A stretch of DNA of 64,000 nucleotides from Halanaerobacter jeridensis (GCF_016908315.1 NZ_JAFBDQ010000013.1:1-64000), one strand, 5' to 3'; shown: positions 35,890-44,847, numbered from the stretch's first letter. Program-made: numbers and translations. The notes: generated by a model from the letters alone, not told the origin.

Positions 35890-36068
35890 GAGCGTTAACC
35901 TCAGTTAAAATATTTTTCTTAATAGCTTTCTCTAATTTAGCCTTAACTTTAGCTCCTAATTCTTCTAAAATTTTTACTCTACCACCCGGAACACTATTAG
36001 ATACCATATCTGCTGCTACACTTATCCCTACTTCTTTAGTCAATGCTTTAAGTTCCAACTTAGCTTTA
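35890..36068 (-). pseudogene. Broken duplicate of the 3' end of the 220-residue gene
   Basis: Reads LKALTKEVGISVAADMVSNS and on through LEELGAKVKAKLEKAIKK, about 85% identical to the end of the 32403-33065 product. A 1-base shift just before the old stop runs the frame on. Even the following spacer (AACCTCAGTTAAAATATTTTT) is shared. Similarity stops at AACTTAGCTT, where an unrelated sequence begins. Confidence 0.75.
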
Positions 36069-36190
36069 CCCTATATGTTAGGATAGTTGAAAATTTATTG
36101 GCAGTAGATGTAGAACTGGATAAAATAGTTGAAGCCAGCGAATTATCAAAAGAACAAATAATGAGGATAAAGAAAAAATCTCAGCACTAA
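36068..36190 (+). pseudogene. Remnant of an Rpn-type protein tail on the plus strand
   Basis: The frame reads VRIVENLLAVDVELDKIVEA then SELSKEQIMRIKKKSQH and a stop at 36188. It resembles the Rpn tail KNMLKNGVIVDIIVKSSELS. No start or upstream domain is present. It is fused directly to the broken duplicate at 35890. Confidence 0.55.
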
Positions 36191-36197
36191 TTATATA

Positions 36198-36239
36198 TAA
36201 ATAAGATCCCATTTTTGAAAAAATGGGATCTTATTTATT
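36198..36239. terminator. Bidirectional terminator
   Basis: AATAAGATCCCATTTTT and its complement form a stem of about 17 pairs with a 4-base loop, with A/T runs at both ends. It separates the plus-strand Rpn remnant from the convergent 524-residue gene. Confidence 0.85.
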
Positions 36240-36298
36240 ATCACAATTTACAATGTGCTCTAAAAAAGGTAGCAAGATTACTCCTACTAGCTCATTAC

Positions 36299-37873
36299 TT
36301 ATTCTTGATTCCTCTCCCATAAATGATTAAATAGTTTTAAATTATTTAATATTGCTTTACATGTTTTATTGATTGATTCATTAGTTGCTTTAATAATAAG
36401 CAATCCCCATACTCTATCATAAATATATTGCTTATCAATATTCTTTTCAATGAACTCCCAGGTGTTTTTAGATAAATAAAAATACCTATTATTTTGCATT
36501 AATAATCTCATTCTATCTAACTTAGAATAATCTTCAAATATCATATCATGTTTAGATACAGAATCTTCTACAAAATCCTTAATCTTCGTTAAGATTTTTT
36601 CGACTTTTGGATGAATCGTCTCTCCTGGTTCCCAAAGCATTAAACCATCTAAATCTTCAATGTCATATTCCTGCTTTTGACTCTCATTTTTCATTTCCTC
36701 CATCATCTCTAACATCTCATTATTAATTTCAACTTCATCATCAGAAGATACAACCTCATTGTAAATCTCTTCTAGATTACATAAATGATTAAGTTTCTTC
36801 TTAAAAACTTTCTTTGCTTCCTCTGAAGATATATCTATCTTAACACTATTACTGAGGCCAGACATCTTTAGAAAAGTCTTTCCAAAAAGCGAATCTATTG
36901 TCTCAGGCGCCTCAGAATCAGCATCATTAATATCAAGATTAACTCCACCGTCTTTTGTTTTCTCATTCTTATTAATAAATTTAAGCACTCTTTCAACAAA
37001 AGCAGCCGCATCATATTTACAGCCATCATCATCCAAAATACATATGTCGCAAAGCATCTCTAAATCAAAACCGAGCTCTAAATAATTTTCAAGATAATTA
37101 CCAAAACCTATCTGCCCTATCTCATAACTATTCATTTTTGCAGTATAATATTTCCTGACTGCTGCAGTGGTGAAATGATTTCTAACAAAATCCCCTAATT
37201 CTTTATCTTCTTGATTGATAGTTAACTCAAAAAAAGCCTGTAATTTACTATATTCTCCTTCTAATTGTTTCTCTAATCTTTTTAAAAGTTTCTCATTATT
37301 AGCCCGCTCAGTCAGGTTAACTGGTTTCTTTAGTATGCTATTAACCCATTCTATAGACTTTTTCATTTGGGCTTTTGTCACATCTCCATTGACGTATGCA
37401 TATTGAGGAAAACGACTTTCGATCAAACAAGCAATAGCTAAAATATACATATGATAAGGATAGCCCTGTGTTTTTGCATCAAATACATTTATCTTTCCCA
37501 CAGTTAAATTTTGAATCTCTTCACTCATTTGTGACTGCCAGTTAATCCGTGAAATTAAAATATCATCACAGTCAGATTCTTCCCTAAATCTATCATAATA
37601 ACTCAAATCTCTTAATAACATAAAATCTTCAGCACTCTTCATTGTAGTCATATCACCAAAAGTATACCAGCCTAATCGATTGTCATAAGAAGCAAACTCC
37701 CGTTCCTTGCTACGGGTAGTATAAGACCACTTATAATCATATTTTTCTTCATCTACTATTTCGTCCATAAAATCATATTCCTGCAGCAAAAGAAGTGTTT
37801 CTTCATACACACTTTCCCATTCATCATCATCAATTTCTTCTGGAATTATATCTAATGTGATTCTAACTCCCAT
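36299..37873 (-). CDS. Large acidic hypothetical protein
   Basis: 524 residues, strongly acidic, no signal peptide or membrane segment. It begins MGVRITLDIIPEEIDDDEWE, an opening I recall only from hypothetical proteins of Firmicutes. A mixed N-terminal domain (1-200) with many Tyr and Trp is followed by long helical stretches. No metal or nucleotide motif is clear. It stands alone between two terminators in the accessory island, so cargo status is likely and function unknown. Confidence 0.65.
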   Translation of the reverse strand: MGVRITLDIIPEEIDDDEWESVYEETLLLLQEYDFMDEIVDEEKYDYKWSYTTRSKEREFASYDNRLGWYTFGDMTTMKSAEDFMLLRDLSYYDRFREESDCDDILISRINWQSQMSEEIQNLTVGKINVFDAKTQGYPYHMYILAIACLIESRFPQYAYVNGDVTKAQMKKSIEWVNSILKKPVNLTERANNEKLLKRLEKQLEGEYSKLQAFFELTINQEDKELGDFVRNHFTTAAVRKYYTAKMNSYEIGQIGFGNYLENYLELGFDLEMLCDICILDDDGCKYDAAAFVERVLKFINKNEKTKDGGVNLDINDADSEAPETIDSLFGKTFLKMSGLSNSVKIDISSEEAKKVFKKKLNHLCNLEEIYNEVVSSDDEVEINNEMLEMMEEMKNESQKQEYDIEDLDGLMLWEPGETIHPKVEKILTKIKDFVEDSVSKHDMIFEDYSKLDRMRLLMQNNRYFYLSKNTWEFIEKNIDKQYIYDRVWGLLIIKATNESINKTCKAILNNLKLFNHLWERNQE

Positions 37874-37970
37874 ACTATCTCTCCTTAATTAATTATTTGA
37901 TTTTATTAGCTGTGATAATTATTAGTATACCATGATTAAATAAAAGATAGTATAGCAATTCTTAGCAATA

Positions 37971-38090
37971 ATTTCCGATAATCTCATATAAATCCTAAAC
38001 CATATAATTCAAACTAAAAAATTGTCTCTTCTTTTGGCAACAAAAAATAAAAAAGAGCCAGCAGGGTCTCCCAGCACTGGCTCAGTTTAA
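37971..38090. repeat. Right copy of the ~120-base direct repeat flanking the island
   Basis: Same orientation and about 80% identity to 28749-28866. It includes the terminator hairpin GAGCCAGC...GCACTGGCTC (38055-38083). The two copies bracket about 9.2 kb that holds the unknown operon, the IS remnant and the Rpn genes. Confidence 0.7.
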
Positions 38091-38147
38091 TATCCCTTCT
38101 TCTTTTGTGGTCTTGAAAATAATGCTACTCTCAGAAAACTAATTCTA

Positions 38148-38480
38148 CTATCCTATTTCATTCTTGACTTCTTCTTTTGATAGTTCACTTGATTTGACTA
38201 TTATATCTACTATTACACCATTCTTCAACATATTCTTGACCATCTCTCTCTTTTCTTTTTCTGCTTTCTTCCTTTCTTCTTCCCTACCTTCTTCTTTTCC
38301 TTTTCGTTTTGCTTCTTCTAGATTACTGATATGGTCATGGATAGCCTTCTGCCTAGCCTCATATTCTTCCCTAGCCTCTTCATCATGACTCAACACTTCT
38401 AGAGATTCGGCAGCTTCTTTCAGCTCTGCAACTCTTTCCTCAATCATCTCTACCACCTCACTCTCAGGATTTAATACCAC
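38148..38480 (-). pseudogene. 5'-truncated Rpn family gene
   Basis: 110 codons matching the C-terminal third of the Rpn protein at 34790 (from NPESEVVEMIEERVAELKEA to the end) with few changes, and with the tail frame intact (KREMVKNMLKNGVIVDII). The nuclease domain is missing. Similarity stops at CTCTCAGGATTT, close to a TATATGTTAGGATAATTG motif also found beside the breakpoint at 36070. Confidence 0.8.
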
Positions 38481-38528
38481 TATTTAAATACCTTATATGT
38501 TAGGATAATTGTCGCAAGGAATAAAAAA

Positions 38529-38553
38529 ACCAGCCCTCATTACAAGGACCGGT
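38529..38553 (-). terminator. Terminator after ppaC
   Basis: ACCGGTCCT pairs with AGGGCTGGT across TGTAATG (two wobble pairs), followed by TTTTTTTATT on the minus strand. Confidence 0.8.
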
Positions 38554-38567
38554 CCTCATCCAATCAT

Positions 38568-39491
38568 CTATTGTGTTAAATAATCTGATAATACAGGAAT
38601 TACCTGTTTCTTTCTTGATAGCACATCATCTAAATAAACCTCATTATTCTCTACTGTCACATCAAAAGCATTTTCTACTACTTCAATCCCACTATCACTT
38701 ACCATTAGCAGGCTACCTTCTGCTAAAATATCAGTTACTAATAGAACTAAGAATTTATAGTCATTCTCCTCTACCAATTCTTCAATACTAGCTAAGATAT
38801 CATCTTTGATACCGTCTACTTCATCAACATCCATAACTTCAATTTGACCAACACCAATTGTATCGCCTGCAAATTGATATTCTTTATAGTCATTAGTCAC
38901 TAGTTCTTTTGGCTCTAATTTCTTAACTACTGAGCCAGCTTTAAACATCCGCACACCATAGTTTTTAATATCTACTCCTAATTGTTCGGCTAACATTTCA
39001 GCAATTTCTTTATCAGTCTCTGTACAAGTTGGAGACCGGAAAATAACTGTATCAGATAAAATAGCAGATAATAATAGCCCAGCCATCTTATCACTAATCT
39101 CTACATCATTTTCTTGATATAACTTAGTCACAATTGTAGAAGTACAACCTACTGGTTCATTACGGAAATAGATTGGATTCCCTGTCTCAACATCACCAAT
39201 CCGATGATGGTCAATAATCTCTAAAATTTCTGCCTCTTCAATTCCTTCCACAGCCTGACTCTTTTCATTGTGGTCGACTAAAATAACTTGATCATCAGCA
39301 GTTACCTCTTCTACTAACTCAGGTTCATCAACATCAAATTCATCTAAAATAAATTCCGTCTCTGCATTAATCTTTCCTACTCTAATTGCTTCTACATCCG
39401 CACCTAACTCCTGCTTCAAATTAGCATATGTAAGTGCTGCACAAATTGAATCCGTATCAGGATTCTGATGTCCTACTACATAAGTACTCAT
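38568..39491 (-). CDS. ppaC: Manganese-dependent inorganic pyrophosphatase (family II)
   Basis: 307 residues, usual length. GHQNPDTDSICAALTYA (about 7-23) supplies the first metal ligands, VDHNEK and IIDHHRIGD (about 91-99) the DHH motif, and DTVIFRSPTCT the next; RKKQVIP near the C-terminus (about 295) is the substrate-binding SRKKQ-like element of the DHHA2 domain. It hydrolyses pyrophosphate to phosphate in the cytoplasm. Single-gene unit with its own terminator. Confidence 0.96.
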   Translation of the reverse strand: MSTYVVGHQNPDTDSICAALTYANLKQELGADVEAIRVGKINAETEFILDEFDVDEPELVEEVTADDQVILVDHNEKSQAVEGIEEAEILEIIDHHRIGDVETGNPIYFRNEPVGCTSTIVTKLYQENDVEISDKMAGLLLSAILSDTVIFRSPTCTETDKEIAEMLAEQLGVDIKNYGVRMFKAGSVVKKLEPKELVTNDYKEYQFAGDTIGVGQIEVMDVDEVDGIKDDILASIEELVEENDYKFLVLLVTDILAEGSLLMVSDSGIEVVENAFDVTVENNEVYLDDVLSRKKQVIPVLSDYLTQ

Positions 39492-39619
39492 CTTTATTTC
39501 CCTCCATTTTTTAATTTATAATTGATTTATATTTTAATTGTCATTATTTTAACTGTTTCACTGTCTCCTCTTCAATTGTTTTTTCTCTTCTCTATTTTCT
39601 TTTTACTTGTTTTTCCATC

Positions 39620-39654
39620 TCTTTACTTCTTACTCTTTACTTCTTACTGTTTTT
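39620..39654. repeat. Heptamer repeats overlapping the pcrA stop
   Basis: TCTTTAC-TTCTTAC-TCTTTAC-TTCTTAC-TGTTTTT in strict 7-base register, preceded by about 70 bases of looser T/C-rich repeats. The array runs through the pcrA stop codon at 39644-39646. Confidence 0.65.
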
Positions 39655-41752
39655 GCAAATTGGCAAATTCTAAGGCTAACTTTTTAATCCCTTGATTCGG
39701 AAAAGAAACCGTAACTTGTTTCATACCACTATCTTCATCAAAACCTACTACAGTGCCCTCACCCCAATGAGGATGATAGACCTTATCACCAGCTTTATAA
39801 TCAACTGCATCCATCTCTTCAGACTCTGGCTCTTCTTCTCCTTTGGAAATCAATTTATCAGGTATATCACCTAAAAATCTAGACGGCAGCCTAGATTTAA
39901 CTTGTCCATAAATTTTGCGCGTATTAGCATGAGTTAAGAATAATTTTTCTTCTGCTCTAGTAATCCCCACATAACAAAGTCTCCGTTCTTCAGCCAGTTC
40001 TTCTTCATCACCAATTGAACGACCGTGTGGTAGATACTCTTCTTCCATCCCTGCTAAAAAGACTACTGGAAATTCAAGTCCTTTAGCACTGTGCAACGTC
40101 ATCAAGACTACTGCTTCTTGGGATTGATCTAAGTTATCTACATCAGCAATCAAAGCAACTTTTTCTAAGTATTCTCCCAATCCTGCTACATCATTATCTT
40201 CAGTAAACTCTTCCATATCAGATAATAACTCTTTAATATTTTCAATTCGATCACGGGCATCATCAGTATTTTTCTCACGTAAGTTCTGTAAATAACCTGT
40301 CTCATCTAATAGTTCTTTAGTTAGTTCTGCTACTGAAAGTTCCTCTTTTCTATCATCCAAATATTTAATCATCTCAGCAAATTGATTAACTTTATTGCTA
40401 AAGCGAGTACTAATCGTCTCAATTTGCTCCACTTGATAGACTGCTTCTAATAAATTAATATTGTGCAGACTAGCATAGCTCTTTAATCTCTCTAAAGTAG
40501 CCGGGCCAATGCCTCGGCTCGGTTCATTAATAATCCGCTCTAAACTAACATCATCATCAGGATTATATAACACCTTTAAATAAGACAATACATCTTGAAT
40601 TTCCTTACGTTCATAAAATTTAAATCCGCCAATAATCCGATAAGGAACATTCTCATTCAATAATCTTTCCTCTAAATTTCTCGACTGGGCATTAGTGCGG
40701 TATAAAATCGCAAAATCATCAAGACTATGTCCTTCCTCATCTTGTAGTTCTTGAATCTTATTGACAATATAACGCGATTCATCTTTACCATTATTCGCCT
40801 GATAGACTTTAAGATCATCACCCTCAGGATTTTCAGTCCACAATTCCTTCTCCTTACGATAAGGATTATTAACTACTACATTATAAGCAGCATCCAATAT
40901 CTTTTTAGTCGACCGGTAATTTTGCTCTAATCTAATCACTTCAGTATTCGGATAATCTTCTTCAAACTCTAAAATATTGCTAATATCAGCACCTCTAAAT
41001 CCATAAATCCCTTGGTCATCATCGCCCACTACACAAATATTATTATACTTTTGTGATAAGAGATTAACTAATTTATACTGGGCATGATTAACATCCTGAT
41101 ATTCGTCTACTAAAATATATTTAAACTTTTCTTGGTAATGGTCAAGTACCATATCATTATCTAAAAACAATTCTACTGTTTTCATAATTAAATCGCCAAA
41201 ATCAAAGGCATTATTAGCCTGTAGTCGTTCTTGATAGATTGGATAAACTCGCTTAACCTTCTTTTCCATAAAGTTTTCCGGGGTAAAGTCATCCGGGCCA
41301 ACTAACTCATTCTTGGCACTAGCAATCCGATATAAGCAATCTCGAGCATACTTCTTAACATCAATATCTAAATCTCGCAAAATATCCTTGATCAACTGTT
41401 TTTGATCATTAGTATCGAAAATAACGAAATTAGAATCATAATCTAATTTAGGACTTTCCTTCCTTAAAATCCGCACACACATCGAATGAAAAGTACTCAT
41501 CCAAATTGGGTCACTATCTTTTTCAATCAATTTATTAACTCGCTCTTCCATTTCATTAGCAGCCTTATTCGTAAACGTCACTGCCACAATATTCGCCGGA
41601 TTAACCCCATAATTATGAATCAAATAAGCAATCCGGTGCGTTAAAACTCGTGTTTTTCCACTCCCTGCGCCTGCTAAGATCAACAGTGGTCCGTGATTAT
41701 GTTTAACTGCCTTCTTTTGTTCAGGATTTAACCCCTTTAAAATATCCATCAT
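39644..41752 (-). CDS. pcrA: UvrD/PcrA-type 3'-5' DNA helicase
   Basis: 702 residues, close to the 720-740 of PcrA. LAGAGSGKTRVLTHR (about 27-41) is motif I, VDEYQDVNHAQ (about 222) motif II, GDDDQGIYGFRGA motif III, QNYRST motif IV, and TLHSAKGLEFPVVFLAG motif V. The C-terminus has a Tudor-like RNA-polymerase-binding region (PHWGEGTVVGFD, about 660). PcrA removes RecA and acts in nucleotide-excision repair. Good ribosome site GGAGGCAA. Single gene. Confidence 0.96.
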   Translation of the reverse strand: MMDILKGLNPEQKKAVKHNHGPLLILAGAGSGKTRVLTHRIAYLIHNYGVNPANIVAVTFTNKAANEMEERVNKLIEKDSDPIWMSTFHSMCVRILRKESPKLDYDSNFVIFDTNDQKQLIKDILRDLDIDVKKYARDCLYRIASAKNELVGPDDFTPENFMEKKVKRVYPIYQERLQANNAFDFGDLIMKTVELFLDNDMVLDHYQEKFKYILVDEYQDVNHAQYKLVNLLSQKYNNICVVGDDDQGIYGFRGADISNILEFEEDYPNTEVIRLEQNYRSTKKILDAAYNVVVNNPYRKEKELWTENPEGDDLKVYQANNGKDESRYIVNKIQELQDEEGHSLDDFAILYRTNAQSRNLEERLLNENVPYRIIGGFKFYERKEIQDVLSYLKVLYNPDDDVSLERIINEPSRGIGPATLERLKSYASLHNINLLEAVYQVEQIETISTRFSNKVNQFAEMIKYLDDRKEELSVAELTKELLDETGYLQNLREKNTDDARDRIENIKELLSDMEEFTEDNDVAGLGEYLEKVALIADVDNLDQSQEAVVLMTLHSAKGLEFPVVFLAGMEEEYLPHGRSIGDEEELAEERRLCYVGITRAEEKLFLTHANTRKIYGQVKSRLPSRFLGDIPDKLISKGEEEPESEEMDAVDYKAGDKVYHPHWGEGTVVGFDEDSGMKQVTVSFPNQGIKKLALEFANLQKQ

Positions 41753-41928
41753 TTGCCTCCTGTTACAGATTTTATTTTAGTCACTATCTGTAATTGAAAT
41801 TTATTTATTCATCTACAGTTTCCAATACTTATACAGTCTTAATTATATATTAAATTACTACACTTGTCTAATCACACAAGAGCTTAATTTTAATTAAATA
41901 ATCATATTTTTATCACTCATAAATATAT

Positions 41929-42140
41929 CTATATAAAGTGTCACTATCGTGCCACTAGCTAATAGATGAAAGCTAGGAGCTAGTAGTAAATTCAAAACCA
42001 AAAAACAGTTCATAGCTTGGAATTATTGAATACTAGGTTAATGTTTTAGGTTTTGAATTTGATTTTATGTTTTTAACTACTAGCTCCTAGCTACTTACTT
42101 CTAGCTATAAAGTTGCACTTTTAGTGCAACTTTATATAGA
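41929..42140. mobile_element. MITE-like palindromic element
   Basis: Left end TCTATATAAAGTGTCACT and the reverse complement of the right end TCTATATAAAGTTGCACT agree; further in, AGCTAGGAGCTAGTAGT and TTCAAAACC recur in inverted order. About 210 bases with no coding capacity. The right end includes an exact hairpin of 14-base arms (42106-42136) just upstream of the thioredoxin-like gene. The rest of the 41753-42155 spacer shows nothing else. Confidence 0.6.
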
Positions 42141-42155
42141 AAAAGAGGTGATAAT

Positions 42156-42671
42156 ATCAAAAAGCTATTTATTTTCTTTTTCATCTTTATTTTAATCTCT
42201 TCCTTTTTAATTAGCAGTGCAGTTAATTTTGTTATGCATCGTCAATCAACTGCTGCTAAAAAAACAACACTACCCCAAATTAAATTAAAGACTTTAGAAG
42301 GCAAAAAAACATCACTCCATCAACTTTCAACGCCAACTCTAATTTTATTTTATCTACCTCAATCTGTTACTTGTCAGCAGCAGTTAAAGATTTTATCTGA
42401 ACTTCAACAACAATCACCACAGCTTAAAATTATAGCAATTGCTATTGGAGATATTAAAACTGATAAACTACTACAATTAAAAAAAGAGGATGATATTCAC
42501 TTTACATTTTTAATTGATACTACAGCTCAATTTTCCGAAAAATTACAGATTTCCACAATTCCTACTTTAGTTTTTTACCATCCCAGTAAAAAACTAAAGT
42601 TTAAGGAAGGATTATCTAAGGAAAAAGCTCTCAGTAAAAGCATTAGGCAGGAATTAATAGCAAACAATTAA
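42156..42671 (+). CDS. Membrane-anchored thioredoxin-fold protein with one cysteine and an apparent ATC start
   Basis: 171 residues if read from ATC at 42156. That frame follows AGAGGTGATAAT at ideal spacing and gives KKLFIFFFIFILISSFLIS, a clear signal anchor, before a TlpA/peroxiredoxin-like domain. The first ATG, at 42234, lies after the hydrophobic segment and has no ribosome site, so it would make a protein without a membrane anchor. The active-site region LILFYLPQSVTCQQQLKIL has a single Cys instead of CxxC, and IPTLVFY holds the cis-Pro. A one-Cys redox role outside the membrane is possible. Either a rare start codon is used, or an ATG was mutated. Confidence 0.7.
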   Translation: MKKLFIFFFIFILISSFLISSAVNFVMHRQSTAAKKTTLPQIKLKTLEGKKTSLHQLSTPTLILFYLPQSVTCQQQLKILSELQQQSPQLKIIAIAIGDIKTDKLLQLKKEDDIHFTFLIDTTAQFSEKLQISTIPTLVFYHPSKKLKFKEGLSKEKALSKSIRQELIANN

Positions 42672-42730
42672 AAAATATTTTATTACATTGTTCTATTTTT
42701 TTCGACAATTTTTTTAGACAAAAAAATAAA

Positions 42731-42772
42731 AAAAGTAGTGACTAGAAATTGCACTTCCCGGTCACTACTTTT
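42731..42772. terminator. Terminator between the convergent thioredoxin-like and abrB genes
   Basis: AGTAGTGAC / GTCACTACT stem with a 20-base loop, followed by TTTTTTTATTTTT on the minus strand and TTTTAAG on the plus strand. It best serves abrB. Confidence 0.8.
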
Positions 42773-42789
42773 AAGTACTGTTTTTAATT

Positions 42790-43047
42790 TTACGCTGATT
42801 CTTCAGAACTTTCTTCCATTTCGCCTAAGCATTCTTCACAAATAATCTTACCTTTAAACTCAATCGTGTCCCCCGCGTTACCACAGAAGATACAAGCCGG
42901 CTCGTACTTTTTCAAAATTATTTTATCTCCATCTACATAGATTTCTAATGGATCTTTCGTATCAATATTTAGCGTTCTTCTTAATTCAATTGGAATAACC
43001 ATTCGTCCTAAACCATCTACTTTTCTTACAATACCTGTTGACTTCAT
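42790..43047 (-). CDS. AbrB/SpoVT-type regulator with zinc ribbon
   Basis: 85 residues. STGIVRKVDGLGRMVIPIEL (about 3-22) and RRTLNIDTKDPLEIYVDGD are the swapped-hairpin DNA-binding domain. The C-terminus holds CIFC and CEEC, a zinc ribbon seen in clostridial AbrB relatives. Such proteins are transition-state regulators. Start at ATG 43047 after GAAAGGGG; an upstream in-frame codon would add 7 residues. Its promoter is a near-perfect sigma-A site flanked by TTGACA/TGTCAA repeats, which could be its own operator. Confidence 0.9.
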   Translation of the reverse strand: MKSTGIVRKVDGLGRMVIPIELRRTLNIDTKDPLEIYVDGDKIILKKYEPACIFCGNAGDTIEFKGKIICEECLGEMEESSEESA

Positions 43048-43111
43048 GCTCAAAACCCCTTTCAACATTTATTTTTTTAGTTTGACATCATTCGACAATT
43101 GCTATAAATGA

Positions 43112-43140
43112 ATTGTATCAGTTATGTCAACTTTTGTCAA
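43112..43140 (-). promoter_or_regulatory. Sigma-A promoter of abrB
   Basis: TTGACA, 17 bases, TACAAT on the minus strand, about 65 bases before the start codon. A second TTGACA inside the spacer and TGTCAA downstream make a set of repeated half-sites. Confidence 0.8.
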
Positions 43141-43216
43141 GTTTTTTCCAAAATAAATATTAATTATGTTTAATTTGAGGCTTTAAGCAATTTTAAGCAT
43201 ATTAATCCTTAAATTG

Positions 43217-44599
43217 TTAATTAAGTAAAATATCTCTGGCAATTACAACACCTGAAGAAGAAGCCTGCATTAATCCTCTAGTAATCCCTGCTCCATCTCC
43301 GGCTACATATAAATCATCTATTTGTGTTTCTAGATTATCTTGAACTTCTAAGCGCGAAGAATAAAATTTAACTTCAACTCCATATAATAATGTATGACGC
43401 GAATAAACTCCTGGACAAATTTCATCTAAAGCTTCTAGCATTTCATCAATTGCTTTTAAATGTCTATATGGTAAGACCAAACTCAAATCACCAGGTGTCG
43501 CATCTTTTAAAGTTGGTTCCACAATACTTCTCTTAATTCGTTCTGGAGTAGACCTTCTACCATCTAAAAAGTCTCCCAAACGCTGCACTATTACTCCCGC
43601 TCCTAATAAGTTCGCTAATTTAGCAACATCTTTACCATAAGTAATTGGTTCTCTAAATGGTTCTGTAAAAGTTTTACTGACTAAGAGAGCAAAGTTAGTA
43701 TTATCTGTCTTTTCTGTAGCATGACTATGACCATTAACAGTAATTAAACCATTATTATTTTCATTAACTACTTCTCCATTAGGACACATACAGAAAGTTC
43801 TAACTTTATCTTCAAACGTCGGAGAATGATAAACAAATTTGGATTCGTAGACTACATCCGTTAACTCTTCCATCACTGCTGCAGGAAGTTCAACTCTTAC
43901 TCCAATATCTACCGGATTAATAGCCATTGGAATACCTAATCTTTCTGCCTCTCCTGATAACCACTCTGCATTTTCTCGTCCTGGTGCTACAACTACTTTA
44001 TCACCCAAAATTTCCTCACCTTGGCCAGTTTTAATACCTGTAGTCCGGCCAGCTTCAGTTAAAATTTGCTCAGCTTTAGCTCCAGTTTTAATTGTTACAC
44101 CCTGCTCTAATAAATGTTCTTTCATCTTAGTTAAAACACTTTTACTATGACCAGTTCCTAAATGTCTAATCTTCGAAGGAATAAAATTCAACTCTGCTAA
44201 AGCAGCATCACTTTTGATCTCTTCAATTTTTTCATCACTTGGACCATAAACTTTTTCTGGGGCTCCAAATTTACAGTATTTTTGGTCAGCATAACTAATT
44301 AACTCAATTAATCTTTCTCTGCCTATATATTCATCTAAATTGCCACCAATCTCAGGTGATAAAGTTAATTTACCATCACTATAAGCTCCAGCACCACCCC
44401 AACCACAAACAATAGAACAATTTTTACACTTAATACAATCTGTTCCCTGGGTCTTTTTAGGACATTCTCGATCTTCTATATCTCTACCTTTTTCTAAAAT
44501 AACTATATCTAAATCACTCTTGTCTGTTAGTTCTAATGCTGTAAAAATTCCGGCTGGCCCAGCACCTACAATCACTACATCATAATTCTCTGACATCAA
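43217..44599 (-). CDS. FAD-dependent dehydrogenase (COG2509 type)
   Basis: 460 residues. DVVIVGAGPAGIFTALEL (about 6-23) is the FAD loop; CPKKTQGTDCIKCKNCSIVC (about 46-65) gives a conserved Cys cluster, followed by GWGGAGAYSDGKLTLS. VAPGREN and YVAGDGAGITRGLMQA near the C-terminus complete the flavin site. The family is widespread and uncharacterised, probably a flavoprotein reductase. Single gene. Confidence 0.88.
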   Translation of the reverse strand: MMSENYDVVIVGAGPAGIFTALELTDKSDLDIVILEKGRDIEDRECPKKTQGTDCIKCKNCSIVCGWGGAGAYSDGKLTLSPEIGGNLDEYIGRERLIELISYADQKYCKFGAPEKVYGPSDEKIEEIKSDAALAELNFIPSKIRHLGTGHSKSVLTKMKEHLLEQGVTIKTGAKAEQILTEAGRTTGIKTGQGEEILGDKVVVAPGRENAEWLSGEAERLGIPMAINPVDIGVRVELPAAVMEELTDVVYESKFVYHSPTFEDKVRTFCMCPNGEVVNENNNGLITVNGHSHATEKTDNTNFALLVSKTFTEPFREPITYGKDVAKLANLLGAGVIVQRLGDFLDGRRSTPERIKRSIVEPTLKDATPGDLSLVLPYRHLKAIDEMLEALDEICPGVYSRHTLLYGVEVKFYSSRLEVQDNLETQIDDLYVAGDGAGITRGLMQASSSGVVIARDILLN

Positions 44600-44628
44600 A
44601 TCAGTCCTTTCTAGAATTAAATTTAAAA

Positions 44629-44720
44629 ATTAAGACTAAGACTAAGGCTAAGGCTGAGTTTTATTCTGAATTTAAACTTATACTTAAGCTAAACTCAAAC
44701 TTAATACTTATACTTAATCC
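44629..44720. repeat. Degenerate ACTAAGG / ACTTAT repeats
   Basis: Tandem near-copies ACTAAG-ACTAAGG-CTAAGG-CTGAG, then ACTTATACTTAAGCTAAACTCAAACTTAATACTTATAC in similar units. Same word family as the spacer at 24725-24998. With the terminator below, it accounts for most of the 44600-44913 gap. Confidence 0.6.
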
Positions 44721-44847
44721 CTCAACAAAGCCTTAACAATATTACCATATTATATAGTTAATATCAAGTTAAACCTGAACAAAATCTTATTAAAAACAAA
44801 AATAGTTCATTTTTATCGTATCTGAATCTTATTCCACCAAAAGAAAA

